Below are positions 1-9,043 of a DNA stretch of 64,000 nt, piece after piece. Positions within the stretch are counted from its first letter, which is position 1, and the number at the start of each line of letters is the position of its first letter. The notes under the pieces were generated by a model. The model searched no databases, was not told where the DNA came from, and saw nothing but the letters and a program-made list of their open reading frames with translations. This DNA is from UBA4971 sp029551185 (GTDB taxonomy: Bacteria; Bacillota; SHA-98; UBA4971): contig DAOSZN010000009.1 in assembly GCA_035593725.1 (NCBI GenBank), positions 11,793-75,792 of the forward strand, in the 5' to 3' direction. The position numbers and the translations under genes were made by a program.

Positions 1-264
1 GCGCAAGTCTCTCTTCTTTCAGGCATAACTTAAGGGGCAACGAATTGCCGAAAAGCTCTAAAGAGAATTTGAGCATAAGAGCTATCTGCGATCCCCTCTG
101 ACAAGGCAGCCGGTCCTTGTCTGATATAGGTGTTTGAATTTGGCCGGCATATGCTCACACCTGATTCATACAAGACAGAAAAGATATGCCGGCCTCCTGA
201 CCCGGTGCGGACCACCCTGTTACAGAACTGCATTATCTATCTTATCTGCGCTGTCTGTCCCATA
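1..264. other. Intergenic left edge with inverted repeat
   Basis: No convincing gene is visible. An 11-base inverted repeat (GGCCGGCATAT at 142-152 and its complement at 184-194) lies just downstream of the antiporter gene, which reads leftward. It could fold into a hairpin at the 3' end of that transcript, but there is no T-run on either side, so it is not a standard intrinsic terminator. Confidence 0.45.
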
Positions 265-1839
265 TCACGCAACCCTTCTCCGAGCTTTCATCTTAGGTTC
301 AGCACTTGATGTCAAGGTATTAAGACCTTTAAGAGCAAGGCCTAAAAGTCCAAGGGTTACGAGAAGGCTGACAGCAATGGTTATCGCTTGATTTGCGCCT
401 GAGTGAGCCATAAATCCATACACTATGTACCCTATTCCGCACATCACAGCTGAAACAGTCGCATATGGCAGTTGGGTCGAAACATGATCAATATGATTAC
501 ACCCAGCGCCGGTTGATGACAGAATTGTAGTGTCAGAAATAGGTGAACAGTGATCCCCGTACACCGCTCCGGCAAGCACTGCAGCAATCATGCCAATGAG
601 TAGATCTGGCGCAAGCAAAACAGCAAAGTCGATAGCGATAGGGATCATAATCGCGAATGTGCCCCAGGAAGTACCGGTTGCAAATGCGATGATACAGGCT
701 AAGATGAACATTATCACAGGGTACAACGCAGGGTTCAGAGCCTGACCTACCCTTGTCGCGAGAAACAACCCTGTCCCGAGTTCACTTATGACTCCACCTA
801 TAGTCCAAGCAAAGCAGAGAATAAGCATAGCAGGCACCATTGATAGGAACCCACGCCACACTGCCTCAGGAAGTCTCGTAATCTGCACAACGCCTCTCGG
901 AAGAAACATCACCAAGGCAAGGGCAAGGGCAAGAAAGCCTGCATACATTAGGGCGGTAGCAGCGTCAGTGTTCTTAATAGCGTCAAGGAACCCGATGCTT
1001 TCTGCAAAATAGCCACCGGTGTAAGCCATCATGACTATGGCGAAAACTATAAGACCGATAACAGGGACCACCAGATCCAAAACAGTTCCCTTCTCGCTGA
1101 TTTTAGGAAGCCTCACATTTTCCTCCGGAGCCTGTGGCCCATAAACGTTTCCTGTAGCTTTCGCTTCTCTTTCAAAGCGCTCCATCGGCCCGAAATCAAG
1201 CTCTGTAACTGCGACAAATGCAACCATGGCAAGGGTGGCCCATGCGTAGAGATTCATAGGCAAAGTCCTTATAAATGCGGTAAAGGGCTCCATTGTAATA
1301 CCCACATCGCGAAACTTCTCACCCATAGTAGACATGATTGTCACAACCCAGCTTGACACAGGGGCGAGCACACAAACAGGAGCAGCTGTTGAGTCAATAA
1401 TATAAGCAAGTTTCGCCCTGGACACGCGGAACCTGTCTGTGACGGGAATCATTACTGTACCTACTGTAAGGCAGTTGAAATAGTCGTCAATGAATATGAT
1501 TATCCCCAATAGCAAGCTTGCAAGCTGCGCTCCTGCCCTTGACTTTATGCGCTTTGTCGCCCATTCCCCATAGGCGGCTGCTCCCCCTGCAATAACCATA
1601 AGGTACGTGAGTATCCCGAGGGAAACAAGGAAGATTAGGATCGCCACGTTCCAGGGATCTGAAACCTTCTCCCACATAGTCATCGCTGAAAGACTGATTG
1701 CGCCGACAGGGCTGAATCCTGTAAGGATGAATGCTCCGGAAAGAATCCCAATAAGGAGTGAAACAATTACTTTCTTAGTAATGAGCGCGAGGGTAATCGC
1801 GACAAGAGGCGGGACTATCGTTAACCATCCATACTCCAC
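265..1839 (-). CDS. nhaC: Na+/H+ antiporter, NhaC family
   Basis: A 524-residue integral membrane protein that should exchange sodium for protons across the cytoplasmic membrane. Hydrophobic segments run almost end to end. The stretches resembling the NhaC family include the N-terminal WLTIVPPLVAITLALITKK, the IIFIDDYFNCLTVG segment near residue 115 with paired acidic residues, the TSWGTFAIMIPIA segment near residue 400, and GDHCSPISDTTILSS near residue 430. The length fits the family. The start is GTG, with GGTGAGG 9 bases upstream. It is monocistronic, with its own sigma-A-like promoter at 1992-2020 and a leader of about 145 bases. Substrate preference (sodium versus an organic acid exchange) cannot be read from the sequence. 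Confidence 0.9.
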   Translation of the reverse strand: MEYGWLTIVPPLVAITLALITKKVIVSLLIGILSGAFILTGFSPVGAISLSAMTMWEKVSDPWNVAILIFLVSLGILTYLMVIAGGAAAYGEWATKRIKSRAGAQLASLLLGIIIFIDDYFNCLTVGTVMIPVTDRFRVSRAKLAYIIDSTAAPVCVLAPVSSWVVTIMSTMGEKFRDVGITMEPFTAFIRTLPMNLYAWATLAMVAFVAVTELDFGPMERFEREAKATGNVYGPQAPEENVRLPKISEKGTVLDLVVPVIGLIVFAIVMMAYTGGYFAESIGFLDAIKNTDAATALMYAGFLALALALVMFLPRGVVQITRLPEAVWRGFLSMVPAMLILCFAWTIGGVISELGTGLFLATRVGQALNPALYPVIMFILACIIAFATGTSWGTFAIMIPIAIDFAVLLAPDLLIGMIAAVLAGAVYGDHCSPISDTTILSSTGAGCNHIDHVSTQLPYATVSAVMCGIGYIVYGFMAHSGANQAITIAVSLLVTLGLLGLALKGLNTLTSSAEPKMKARRRVA

Positions 1840-1991
1840 TTCTCATAACCTCACCTTCAAAAGAAGATTTGCCACCGGATTCGTGTGCTCCAGCCTACTC
1901 TATGCTCGTCATACTTACCGGATTTATGCCGTCCCGTCAACGCTTCACATAACCTTCTCCGGCGTCACCCCCCGGTCCTAAAATTATTTTG

Positions 1992-2020
1992 ATTATACTA
2001 GAGAAGCAATATTTGGACAA
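1992..2020 (-). promoter_or_regulatory. Sigma-A promoter for nhaC
   Basis: On the minus strand, TTGTCC and TATAAT are separated by exactly 17 bases. Transcription would start near 1985 and leave an untranslated leader of about 145 bases before nhaC. That leader is C/G-rich in places (a possible CCGG...CCGG stem near 1963-1980), but I could not match it to a known riboswitch class. Confidence 0.75.
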
Positions 2021-2149
2021 GTCTAACATTCTCCGCAAGCGACTTTGCTCCTTCTTATTAAAAGACTATTCAAAGCCAAAGTTCATAAGAACTTTTGGCT
2101 CTTTAGGCCAACCACTGGGGTGGCAGGAACTATACCGTCGCACGCGGTA
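2021..2149. other. Intergenic region with hairpin upstream of nhaC promoter
   Basis: Between the mtnA terminator and the nhaC promoter lies a hairpin of 11 to 12 base pairs (AGCCAAAGTTC at 2074-2084, pairing through 2100). On the minus strand, an overlapping shorter stem (TTGGC and GCCAA) could form instead. No gene is seen. Because the region is upstream of the predicted transcription start, a protein-binding site is as likely as an RNA element. Confidence 0.35.
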
Positions 2150-2182
2150 AAAAAAGAGGCCATGGGAAAGGCCCCTTACGTT
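2150..2182 (-). terminator. Intrinsic terminator after mtnA
   Basis: On the minus strand, a stem GGGGCC...GGCCTC (one G-T pair) with a short loop is followed by seven T. It lies about 25 bases after the mtnA stop and ends the long operon that begins near 12.2 kb. Confidence 0.75.
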
Positions 2183-2204
2183 TTGTCTGACCTCTGACTG
2201 CGTT

Positions 2205-3275
2205 CTATCGCAACTCGCCTTCGGGAACATATTCCTCGTCTGCCTCGAGCAACTTCTTTATGCTTTCGCTACATGGTGAATGGATAATACCTCGCTCAGT
2301 TATAATCGCAGTAACATACTGATGAGGGGTTACATCAAATGCAGGGTTAAAAACTCTAACCCCTTCCGGGGCTATGCGCTGCCCGAGGATCTCCGTCACC
2401 TCCTTCCCGTCTCTTTCTTCTATACGAATCTCTGACCCGCTCTTTATATCGAAGTCGAATGTGGAAATGGGAGCTGCCACGTAAAAAGGAATGTTATGCT
2501 CACGTGCAAGTACCGCAAGGCTATATGTGCCAATCTTGTTCGCCACATCCCCATTGGCCGCGATTCTGTCTGCGCCCACAATCACACAGTCAATTATTCC
2601 TAAGCTCATAACATAACCCGCCATATTATCAGTGATAAGGGTTACGGGAATGTCATCCTCCATGAGTTCAAAAGCGGTAAGTCGCGCTCCTTGCAGAAAA
2701 GGCCTGGTCTCATCCGCATATACCTGAATCTTCTTACCTGCCTCAACAGCTGCCCTGACTACACCGAGCGCAGTCCCATATCCCGCTGTGGCAAGACTTC
2801 CTGCGTTACAGTGAGTCAAGACCGTAGCAGAACTGCCCAGCAACTCCGCCCCATGCTTCCCAATCCTCCGACAAACCTCCAGGTCCTCTCTTTCAATCTC
2901 CTCTGCCAGTTTAGCAAGGGCTTCGGGAATTTCGGCCAAGTCATCTGTCTCCCGAGCCTTGTCCAACATTTTTGTTACAGCCCACTCAAGATTTACTGCA
3001 GTAGGCCTTGCAGAAATAAGATAGGCAGCTCGACCGGCCAGACATTCCAGAAAAGCGTCTTTACTGTCTGCTTGAGTTTCACACTCATAAGCAGCGAGCA
3101 CCATACCGTATGCAGCGCTGACACCGATAGCCGGAGCACCTCTTACCTTCATGTCCCGGATCGCGTCTCTGACATCACGATAGCTTGTACAGACAATATA
3201 GTCCTTGACTTGTGGCAACCGAGTTTGATCAAGGAGTTCAAGCGATTCCCCGGTCCACCTTATCGTCTTTAGCAT
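2205..3275 (-). CDS. mtnA: S-methyl-5-thioribose-1-phosphate isomerase
   Basis: Converts 5-methylthioribose-1-phosphate to 5-methylthioribulose-1-phosphate in methionine salvage (cytoplasm, eIF2B-like fold). It has the family signatures GAPAIGVSAAYG near residue 50, THCNAGSLATAGYGTALG near residue 155 with the catalytic cysteine, and VGADRIAANGDVANKIGTY near residue 235 with the catalytic aspartate. About 356 residues, normal for MtnA. I chose ATG at 3275 because GAGGG is 9 bases upstream. An in-frame TTG at 3284 directly abuts that ribosome site and is unlikely. It is the last gene of the operon, 24 bases after the fumarase beta subunit. No other methionine-salvage gene is in the window, so in this organism it may serve an anaerobic variant of salvage. 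Confidence 0.93.
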   Translation of the reverse strand: MLKTIRWTGESLELLDQTRLPQVKDYIVCTSYRDVRDAIRDMKVRGAPAIGVSAAYGMVLAAYECETQADSKDAFLECLAGRAAYLISARPTAVNLEWAVTKMLDKARETDDLAEIPEALAKLAEEIEREDLEVCRRIGKHGAELLGSSATVLTHCNAGSLATAGYGTALGVVRAAVEAGKKIQVYADETRPFLQGARLTAFELMEDDIPVTLITDNMAGYVMSLGIIDCVIVGADRIAANGDVANKIGTYSLAVLAREHNIPFYVAAPISTFDFDIKSGSEIRIEERDGKEVTEILGQRIAPEGVRVFNPAFDVTPHQYVTAIITERGIIHSPCSESIKKLLEADEEYVPEGELR

Positions 3276-3299
3276 CCTATACAACCCTCACCGTCAAAT

Positions 3300-3866
3300 T
3301 TATGTATCGCCATTACCAATCTTGTATTCTTCAACCCCTTGCTCATAGAGGTCATTACCGTAAATATCATTGACTACGACTGCAGGGAAATCTTCTACGG
3401 TAAGTTTTCTGACAGCCTCAGGGCCCAAGTCTTCATATGCTACAATCTCCGATGAATTCACACACTTTGCAAGTAGTGCCCCCGCTCCTCCAATAGCTGC
3501 AAAGTACACGGCTTTATACCTTACCATGGCCTCTCTTACGCTCTGAGATCTTGAGCCTTTTCCAATCATGCCCTTGAGTCCGTGTTCCATAAGAATAGGA
3601 GCGTATGAATCCATACGGTAGCTGGTGGTAGGGCCTGCGGAACCTATAGCCTGGCCTGGTTTTGCCGGTGCAGGCCCAACATAGTAGATGATTTGACCCT
3701 GTATGTCCATGGGAAGTTCCTTGCCTTCCCTGATAAGGTTTACAAGACGCTTATGCGCAGCATCCCTTGCTGTATACAGCGTCCCTGTTATTTGCACGTT
3801 GTCGCCTGCCTTAAGCGTGGCTATGACCTCATCTGTCAGAGGGGTAGATATCTTACGAATAGCCAT
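3300..3866 (-). CDS. fumB: Fumarate hydratase class I, beta subunit
   Basis: C-terminal part of a two-subunit, iron-sulfur (class I) fumarase that interconverts fumarate and malate. It works with the product of the gene just upstream. The family block GSAGPTTSYRMDSYAP lies near residue 75 and IGKGSRS near residue 100, and the protein ends with the usual EDFPAVVVNDIYGNDLY region. At 188 residues it has the normal length of the separate beta subunit in Bacillota and archaea. A strong ribosome site (GGAGGTG) precedes ATG at 3866. A tartrate dehydratase beta subunit looks very similar. Fumarase is the more likely role because no tartrate genes are nearby. Confidence 0.9.
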   Translation of the reverse strand: MAIRKISTPLTDEVIATLKAGDNVQITGTLYTARDAAHKRLVNLIREGKELPMDIQGQIIYYVGPAPAKPGQAIGSAGPTTSYRMDSYAPILMEHGLKGMIGKGSRSQSVREAMVRYKAVYFAAIGGAGALLAKCVNSSEIVAYEDLGPEAVRKLTVEDFPAVVVNDIYGNDLYEQGVEEYKIGNGDT

Positions 3867-3896
3867 CCCCTATTCACCTCCGTTTAGTCCCTTTGC

Positions 3897-4757
3897 TTAC
3901 AGCACGATAGAGTCATGGGGTCCTGCATGACAGTTTAGGTTGCAGGCCACAGGCAAACTGGCAATATGACACGGAGCGAATTCGACATTCACGGCGAGCG
4001 CAGTTGTTCGTCCCCCGAATCCTTGAGGCCCGATCCCAAGTTTGTTGATTTCCTCGAGAAGCTCCTTCTCAAGCTGGGCATATTTTGGGTGAGCATTGCT
4101 CTCGCCAACATCACGAAGAACTGCTTTCTTAGCAAGAAGTGCAACCCTGTCAAAGGTTCCGCCTATTCCCACTCCAACCACTATAGGCGGACACGGGTTC
4201 GGCCCGGCTTTTCTTACTTGGTCAATGACGAATTTTTTCACGCCTTCTACCCCTGCTGCAGGCGGAAGCATAACAAGACCGCTCATATTCTCCGCACCAC
4301 CGCCTTTGGCTGCGAACGTTATCTTAATATTGGTGCCGGGAACTATATCTACATAGATTACAGCAGGCGTATTGTCTCCGGTATTGACCCTTTCAAAAAG
4401 GGGGTCCGTGACAATGGATTTTCGAAGGTACCCTTCAATATAGCCCTGCCTTACACCTTCGTTAATTGCTTCATATAGGTCGCCGCCGGTAAGTCTTGTG
4501 TCCTGGCCGACCTCAAGAAAAAGCATGGCAACTCCTGTATCTTGACAGGCAGGCACACTCTCTTCCCTGGCAATTCTATGATTTTCCAGGATCTGCTTGA
4601 TAACTTCCTTGCCTACAGGAGATTCTTCCGTAAGATAGGCGCGTTCTAAGGCATCGATTGCCCCTTTCGGCACATTTGAAGTAGTGTTCATGGCAAGTTT
4701 CTTCACTGCTTGCGTTATCTCGCTTACGTCCACTGTTCGCCCATAAGATTTATCCAT
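3897..4757 (-). CDS. fumA: Fumarate hydratase class I, alpha subunit
   Basis: N-terminal, iron-sulfur-binding subunit of class I fumarase, 286 residues. Cysteines in family-typical places should bind the 4Fe-4S cluster: PACQDTGVAM near residue 72, GPNPCPPIVVGVGIGGTFD near residue 190, and the cysteine-rich C-terminal end (ACNLNCHAG). The protein should be oxygen sensitive, consistent with an anaerobe. It starts with ATG after GGGGAGG and ends 30 bases before the beta subunit. As above, a tartrate-dehydratase relative cannot be excluded from the sequence alone. Confidence 0.9.
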   Translation of the reverse strand: MDKSYGRTVDVSEITQAVKKLAMNTTSNVPKGAIDALERAYLTEESPVGKEVIKQILENHRIAREESVPACQDTGVAMLFLEVGQDTRLTGGDLYEAINEGVRQGYIEGYLRKSIVTDPLFERVNTGDNTPAVIYVDIVPGTNIKITFAAKGGGAENMSGLVMLPPAAGVEGVKKFVIDQVRKAGPNPCPPIVVGVGIGGTFDRVALLAKKAVLRDVGESNAHPKYAQLEKELLEEINKLGIGPQGFGGRTTALAVNVEFAPCHIASLPVACNLNCHAGPHDSIVL

Positions 4758-4811
4758 GGCTTCAACCTCCCCTCCTTACGTTTACAGGCGTACCCCGATA
4801 TAAGCCGATCC

Positions 4812-6170
4812 TCACTTACCGGTAATGGAGCATCCGTCTATTGCCACATAGGGCAGACTTACGTTTCCTAATGTTATGACCTCTTTGGAAACAGCTATAA
4901 TACGCCTGATGAGCTCATAAATGTTCCCTGCAATCATAACTTCCTTAACAGGCCGCACTATTTTGCCTGATTCGATATATTGACCTCCTTTCACAACTCC
5001 TGAGAAATCACCGCTGACCGGATCAACACTCCCTGAATACCTGTTTACTACAAGGCCTCTGGAAATTCCTGCAATCATATCTTCAAACGATATCTCACCC
5101 GGGGCTACAACGAGATTCGTCACCCCAATCCCCGGTACCTGCTGATCAGTCCCTACTGCATGTCCATTAGATTCCAATCCGTCTTTTCGCGCGGTATAGC
5201 AATTGTAAAGATAATGATTGAGTACTCCCCGCTCAAGAATGGCAAGAGGTTTTGTGGGAACACCCTCCCTGTCAAAGGCCGTAGACCCGGCTTGGGCCGG
5301 AAGTGTAGGATCATCTGTAATGGACAGCAAAGGCGAACTTACTCTGGAACCCAGTTTGCCCTTCCATTGGGATTGCCCGTTTTGAACGTTTTCTGCGTTA
5401 ATCGAAAACACAAAAGGCTCTATTAAAAGGTCGAGACCTGCATAGGGAGTAAGAATCACACTGCCTTTGAAACCGGGCACGCTTGCCGCGCCAAGGGATT
5501 TTACCACTCTTTCAGCAAGTCTCCTGCCTACAGCCTGGGGATCTATGTCATGCAGTCTACAAGAAACCACATACTCAGCATCGAAAGATGAAACATCCTC
5601 TCCGTCCCTTGCGAATCCCATTCCAACACACCAGATATAGCTTGAGTCTTCACCGGCTTGGACTCCCTTGGAATTGACGATAAACTTTATCCCTGTCTCC
5701 ACTCCGAACGCTGCAGAATCAACAGTGACCCGGGAATCAAAACCACGCGCGGCCTCTACCAGAAGCTTCCCCCTTAAGACAGCTTCCCGAAGTTCTAAGT
5801 CTTCGGCTGCTTGATCGTAAATTTCTGAAACAGGCGTAATTTTGGAAGGCTCAGGCAGCCAGTGGTTCAGATCGGGAGGAGAGGCGCTTGCAATGGCAAG
5901 GGCACATCTTAGCGTATCATCCAAGGACTCACGGGACAGAATGTTAGTTGACGCAAAACCTTGCTTGCTGTCCCGGATGACCCGGATCCCAATACCTTCA
6001 TAATGATCGCCCTTCGGAACCTGTAGATCGTTTTTCTCAAACATGACTTCCAGCTTGCGACTTCTCGTATAGCACACCTCGGCTTCGTCCGCTCCGAGCC
6101 TTACGGCCTCGTTTACCAGAGTCTCGCATAATTCCCGGCCTTGCACACAAATCACTCCCCTACTCATCAT
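4812..6170 (-). CDS. pmbA: TldE/PmbA family metalloprotease-like protein
   Basis: A 452-residue partner of TldD. In known pairs the TldD/TldE heterodimer is a zinc peptidase that trims modified peptides such as microcin B17 and degrades small proteins. TldE/PmbA itself lacks the HExxxH zinc motif, and I do not see one here, as expected. Family blocks include YEGIGIRVIRDSKQGFAST near residue 80, VILTPYAGLDLL near residue 240 and GVTNLVVAPGEISFEDMI near residue 350. The start ATG follows GGAGGGTGGC and overlaps the end of tldD by 11 bases, which suggests translational coupling. No RiPP precursor or modification enzyme is visible nearby. Confidence 0.92.
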   Translation of the reverse strand: MMSRGVICVQGRELCETLVNEAVRLGADEAEVCYTRSRKLEVMFEKNDLQVPKGDHYEGIGIRVIRDSKQGFASTNILSRESLDDTLRCALAIASASPPDLNHWLPEPSKITPVSEIYDQAAEDLELREAVLRGKLLVEAARGFDSRVTVDSAAFGVETGIKFIVNSKGVQAGEDSSYIWCVGMGFARDGEDVSSFDAEYVVSCRLHDIDPQAVGRRLAERVVKSLGAASVPGFKGSVILTPYAGLDLLIEPFVFSINAENVQNGQSQWKGKLGSRVSSPLLSITDDPTLPAQAGSTAFDREGVPTKPLAILERGVLNHYLYNCYTARKDGLESNGHAVGTDQQVPGIGVTNLVVAPGEISFEDMIAGISRGLVVNRYSGSVDPVSGDFSGVVKGGQYIESGKIVRPVKEVMIAGNIYELIRRIIAVSKEVITLGNVSLPYVAIDGCSITGK

Positions 6171-7539
6171 GCCACCCTCCGACAGTCACTTGACATCGGA
6201 GATAGGGACCGCCCCCGTCAACCTTGGCAGGCTGCCATTTGCCGCAATGCCCTGCACCTGTATCTATCTGAAAGTCAGAAGATACAGCGTCTACGCTCAT
6301 TAGAACGTCGAATGCCTGGCCTGAAATGGTCACCCCTTTAACAAGCCCTTCGAGATTGCCATTTTCAATTCTATAGGCTTCGGAAACCCCGAACATAAAC
6401 TCAGCGCTGGAATCCGCCTGCCCTCCATGGGCTAAGTCTATGAGAAGGAAACCTTCATCTATCCCGGAAATCATCTCTTCCAGGTCGCTTTCGCCGGGCA
6501 TGATGAATGTATTGGTCATTCTGATGATAGGCTCATCACGATAAGTAAAAGCCCTGGCGTTCCCGTGAGGGGTTGTCCCGAATATGGCCGCAGATTCTCT
6601 GTTATGAAGATAGCTCTCGAGTACTCCCTTATCAATGATAACTGTGGGCTCTGACAGTACGCCTTCATCATCCACGAGAACCATGCCTGCTGCGCCATCC
6701 ACTGACCCGGCGTCAACAAGGGTCACAAGTTCTGAGGCCACCTTTTGGCCGAGTTTGCCTTGGACGATTGATCCACTAAGAACGAAGTCAGCTTCAACGG
6801 TATGTCCTATGGCTTCATGAGACAGTATCCCTACGAGTTTTGGGTCGAGAATAACTGTGTACCGGCCGCCCTTGGCATAGTCTGCATCAAGTTTCTTAAT
6901 AGCTACGTCTACTGCATTGTCCACCAGTTCACTGAGGGCTTTCTTCTTTATCAGATCATCCCAACCGCCTGTGATTCCTGATGATTTCGTAGCTGTCTCA
7001 CGTTTTCCGTCCCGAAAGACTGTGGCAGTCACATGGAAACTGGGCTTGTTGTCCTTTATGTGGGCAGCTGCCCCGTCTGATGTGACGATGAATTTCTCAT
7101 CTTCATACTGTAGGTAATGGACAATACTGCCGACCACGAGAGCAGAAGCTTCACGCATACGCTTTTCCGCATTAAGGACGTACTCGATCTTCTGAGAGAT
7201 ATCGGGTTCTCCTTGGTCATCGTAGTAGATGAATTTCCCTGTGCCGAGGCTTGCAGGTGCAAGATTCACCTTTTCATCGCGAAGCGGGGCCCCGGCTTTA
7301 GCAGCTTGCACAGCCTCGCGTACTGCACTTGCCAACCCTTCGCGACTCACATCCGTCGTAGAGACAAATCCCCAACATCCGTCCACAAGGCTCCTTACGC
7401 CTGCTCCGGCCAGGGTTCGCCTCTCCACCTTCCTGAGAGAGGCGTTGCGCGCATCGATAATTGTCTCGATTCGCTTATGATACCGTATTTCAACATATTC
7501 ATCTATGCCTGCCACAACCGATTCTAACAGGTCAAGCAA
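6160..7539 (-). CDS. tldD: TldD family zinc metalloprotease
   Basis: Catalytic subunit of the TldD/TldE peptidase. The zinc motif is present as SHEAIGHTVEAD (HExxxH) near residue 250, and the family block LVDDEGV...YLHNRESA follows. About 459 residues. I prefer TTG at 7539, since AGAGGTGG lies 6 bases upstream. The ATG at 7557 sits 19 bases from the nearest upstream ribosome site and would add six residues. It lies 55 bases after the DUF4340 gene of the ABC exporter and overlaps pmbA, so exporter and protease are probably co-transcribed. In known systems TldD/E matures peptides that are then exported, so the pairing is suggestive, but substrate and link are unproven. Confidence 0.93.
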   Translation of the reverse strand: MLDLLESVVAGIDEYVEIRYHKRIETIIDARNASLRKVERRTLAGAGVRSLVDGCWGFVSTTDVSREGLASAVREAVQAAKAGAPLRDEKVNLAPASLGTGKFIYYDDQGEPDISQKIEYVLNAEKRMREASALVVGSIVHYLQYEDEKFIVTSDGAAAHIKDNKPSFHVTATVFRDGKRETATKSSGITGGWDDLIKKKALSELVDNAVDVAIKKLDADYAKGGRYTVILDPKLVGILSHEAIGHTVEADFVLSGSIVQGKLGQKVASELVTLVDAGSVDGAAGMVLVDDEGVLSEPTVIIDKGVLESYLHNRESAAIFGTTPHGNARAFTYRDEPIIRMTNTFIMPGESDLEEMISGIDEGFLLIDLAHGGQADSSAEFMFGVSEAYRIENGNLEGLVKGVTISGQAFDVLMSVDAVSSDFQIDTGAGHCGKWQPAKVDGGGPYLRCQVTVGGWHDE

Positions 7540-7594
7540 AGTATCCACCTCTTTCATTCAACATGGCAATTGCAGGTCTCCTCTTTGCACAAAA

Positions 7595-9043
7595 CTAAGG
7601 AGAAAGTTCCAAAAGAACCTTATTCAGGGCTTCTATGCCCTCTTTTTCCACAAGGTACACGAAGGCTCTGTCTGTCGCGATTGCGTAGAATCCCCCTTCA
7701 ATCTCCTTCCCGACTTTGACCCCAAATATGCTCCCGTCTCCTACATTCAATTGCACCCAAATAGAAGGATTGTCCAAGCCATAGGCAGCAAGGTCAATAT
7801 CAGATCCCAGCGTTTCACCGACTCCGATGATTCGGATATCCTGAAGCCGAGTCACAAGATTGTCCAGCTCTAAAGATGTAAGGGACTTGCTCGCTCCTGC
7901 AACGCGACAGCCGTCTTCTTCCTTGGTTACCACAGGCTTATCAGATACAGGCGCTTCAAAAGCAGCCTGTATCTCAGATAGGTTGATATCGGTGACAGGG
8001 ATACTCTTCCATCCATTGCCGTCCTTAAGAAGCGAGAAAGTTTTACCGTCAAGCGTCCAAGTTGCAGTAATAACTTCATCATGATCCCATCCGGCAAGTT
8101 GACTGTCGACCAAATCAGGAGGCGTAAGCTCCAGCGGTAAAAAAGTCCACGGCTTAACTAAGTAGACTGCAGCGGAGTCTTCGGTTTTCACGTAGAAACC
8201 TTCTTCGGAAGGATCGGGGTCGCCTATGAATACCTTGATAGGGGCGCTCTTCCCGGTAATCGTCAAGTCTATTCTCATCCTGGGCTGATCAAACCCCCAA
8301 CGGGATAAATCAGAACCTTCATCGTCAACAAAGGCATCTACAGTAAGTCCGGTTATGTCCCGCAGGAGTTCGTCAAGCCTCTCTTTGTCAGCCTTGTCAA
8401 CAATGGGACGCACGAGGTACCAGGCATCACCTTGCTTCTCACAGATGACGTCTGTCAAATCATCTTCGGTCCGTCGCACAATCCTAATGCCGCTGACAGA
8501 TTCGTTGGAAGCCTTGATGATCTTCCTTTCCCGGAGATCGTCAGCGGTTTTTGAAAGTGCGTCAGCCAAAGTCATGCCTATAACGCATACCTTAGAATCA
8601 TCTGTCAGGCGCGCATAATATCCTGAACCGACAGGCGTGGCAGAGCCTATGAGCAATGTCTTCTTGTTTCCCCTTTTCACCTTGACTTCCACGCAGGTAT
8701 CCGGTGCATCAAGTCCAAAGACCTCAAGAGCAGAAGGATCGGATTCGATTTCTTTGTCAAATTCCGCTTCAGCAATTGCGTGGATAAGAGACTTCACCGC
8801 GTCCTGGCTTGTTTCATAGGTCCTCGGCGCCGTAATAACCCACGTACCGTTATCGCCCTTCATTACAGTCACCTTTGACTTACCATGTATGATGGAAATC
8901 TCCTCTACAGTATCAGGGGTCGCCCCGAAAATCACACTTTCTCCGATACCTGTAGCGGGTTTTTCGCGTTCTGTTAATACAATGTAGGCCGCAAGGACCA
9001 GGACAATTGCAAGGGCGATGAAAGTGCCTCGGAATTTCTTCAC
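7595..9043 (-). CDS. DUF4340 domain protein of Gld-like ABC exporter
   Basis: About 482 residues. A short N-terminal membrane anchor (FIALAIVLVLAAYIVL) is followed by a large extracytoplasmic region with two DUF4340-type repeats. The repeats can be recognised by parallel motifs such as LLIGSATPVGSGYYARL, VFIGDPDPSEEGFYVKT and VKVGKEIEGGFYAI. Start choice: GTG at 9043 has GGAGG 8 bases upstream and overlaps the gldG stop as GTGA. Longer in-frame starts have no support. DUF4340 proteins usually sit next to GldG and an ABC-2 permease, as here, and probably form the outer part of that exporter. The transported substrate is unknown in non-gliding bacteria. Confidence 0.88.
   Translation of the reverse strand: MKKFRGTFIALAIVLVLAAYIVLTEREKPATGIGESVIFGATPDTVEEISIIHGKSKVTVMKGDNGTWVITAPRTYETSQDAVKSLIHAIAEAEFDKEIESDPSALEVFGLDAPDTCVEVKVKRGNKKTLLIGSATPVGSGYYARLTDDSKVCVIGMTLADALSKTADDLRERKIIKASNESVSGIRIVRRTEDDLTDVICEKQGDAWYLVRPIVDKADKERLDELLRDITGLTVDAFVDDEGSDLSRWGFDQPRMRIDLTITGKSAPIKVFIGDPDPSEEGFYVKTEDSAAVYLVKPWTFLPLELTPPDLVDSQLAGWDHDEVITATWTLDGKTFSLLKDGNGWKSIPVTDINLSEIQAAFEAPVSDKPVVTKEEDGCRVAGASKSLTSLELDNLVTRLQDIRIIGVGETLGSDIDLAAYGLDNPSIWVQLNVGDGSIFGVKVGKEIEGGFYAIATDRAFVYLVEKEGIEALNKVLLELSP

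Noticed and set aside
2100..2150. GGGTGGCAGGAACTATACCG on the plus strand, resembling a T-box core
   Set aside because: It lacks the adjacent Stem I, has no aminoacyl-tRNA or amino acid gene downstream on the plus strand, and matches the T-box consensus only partly.
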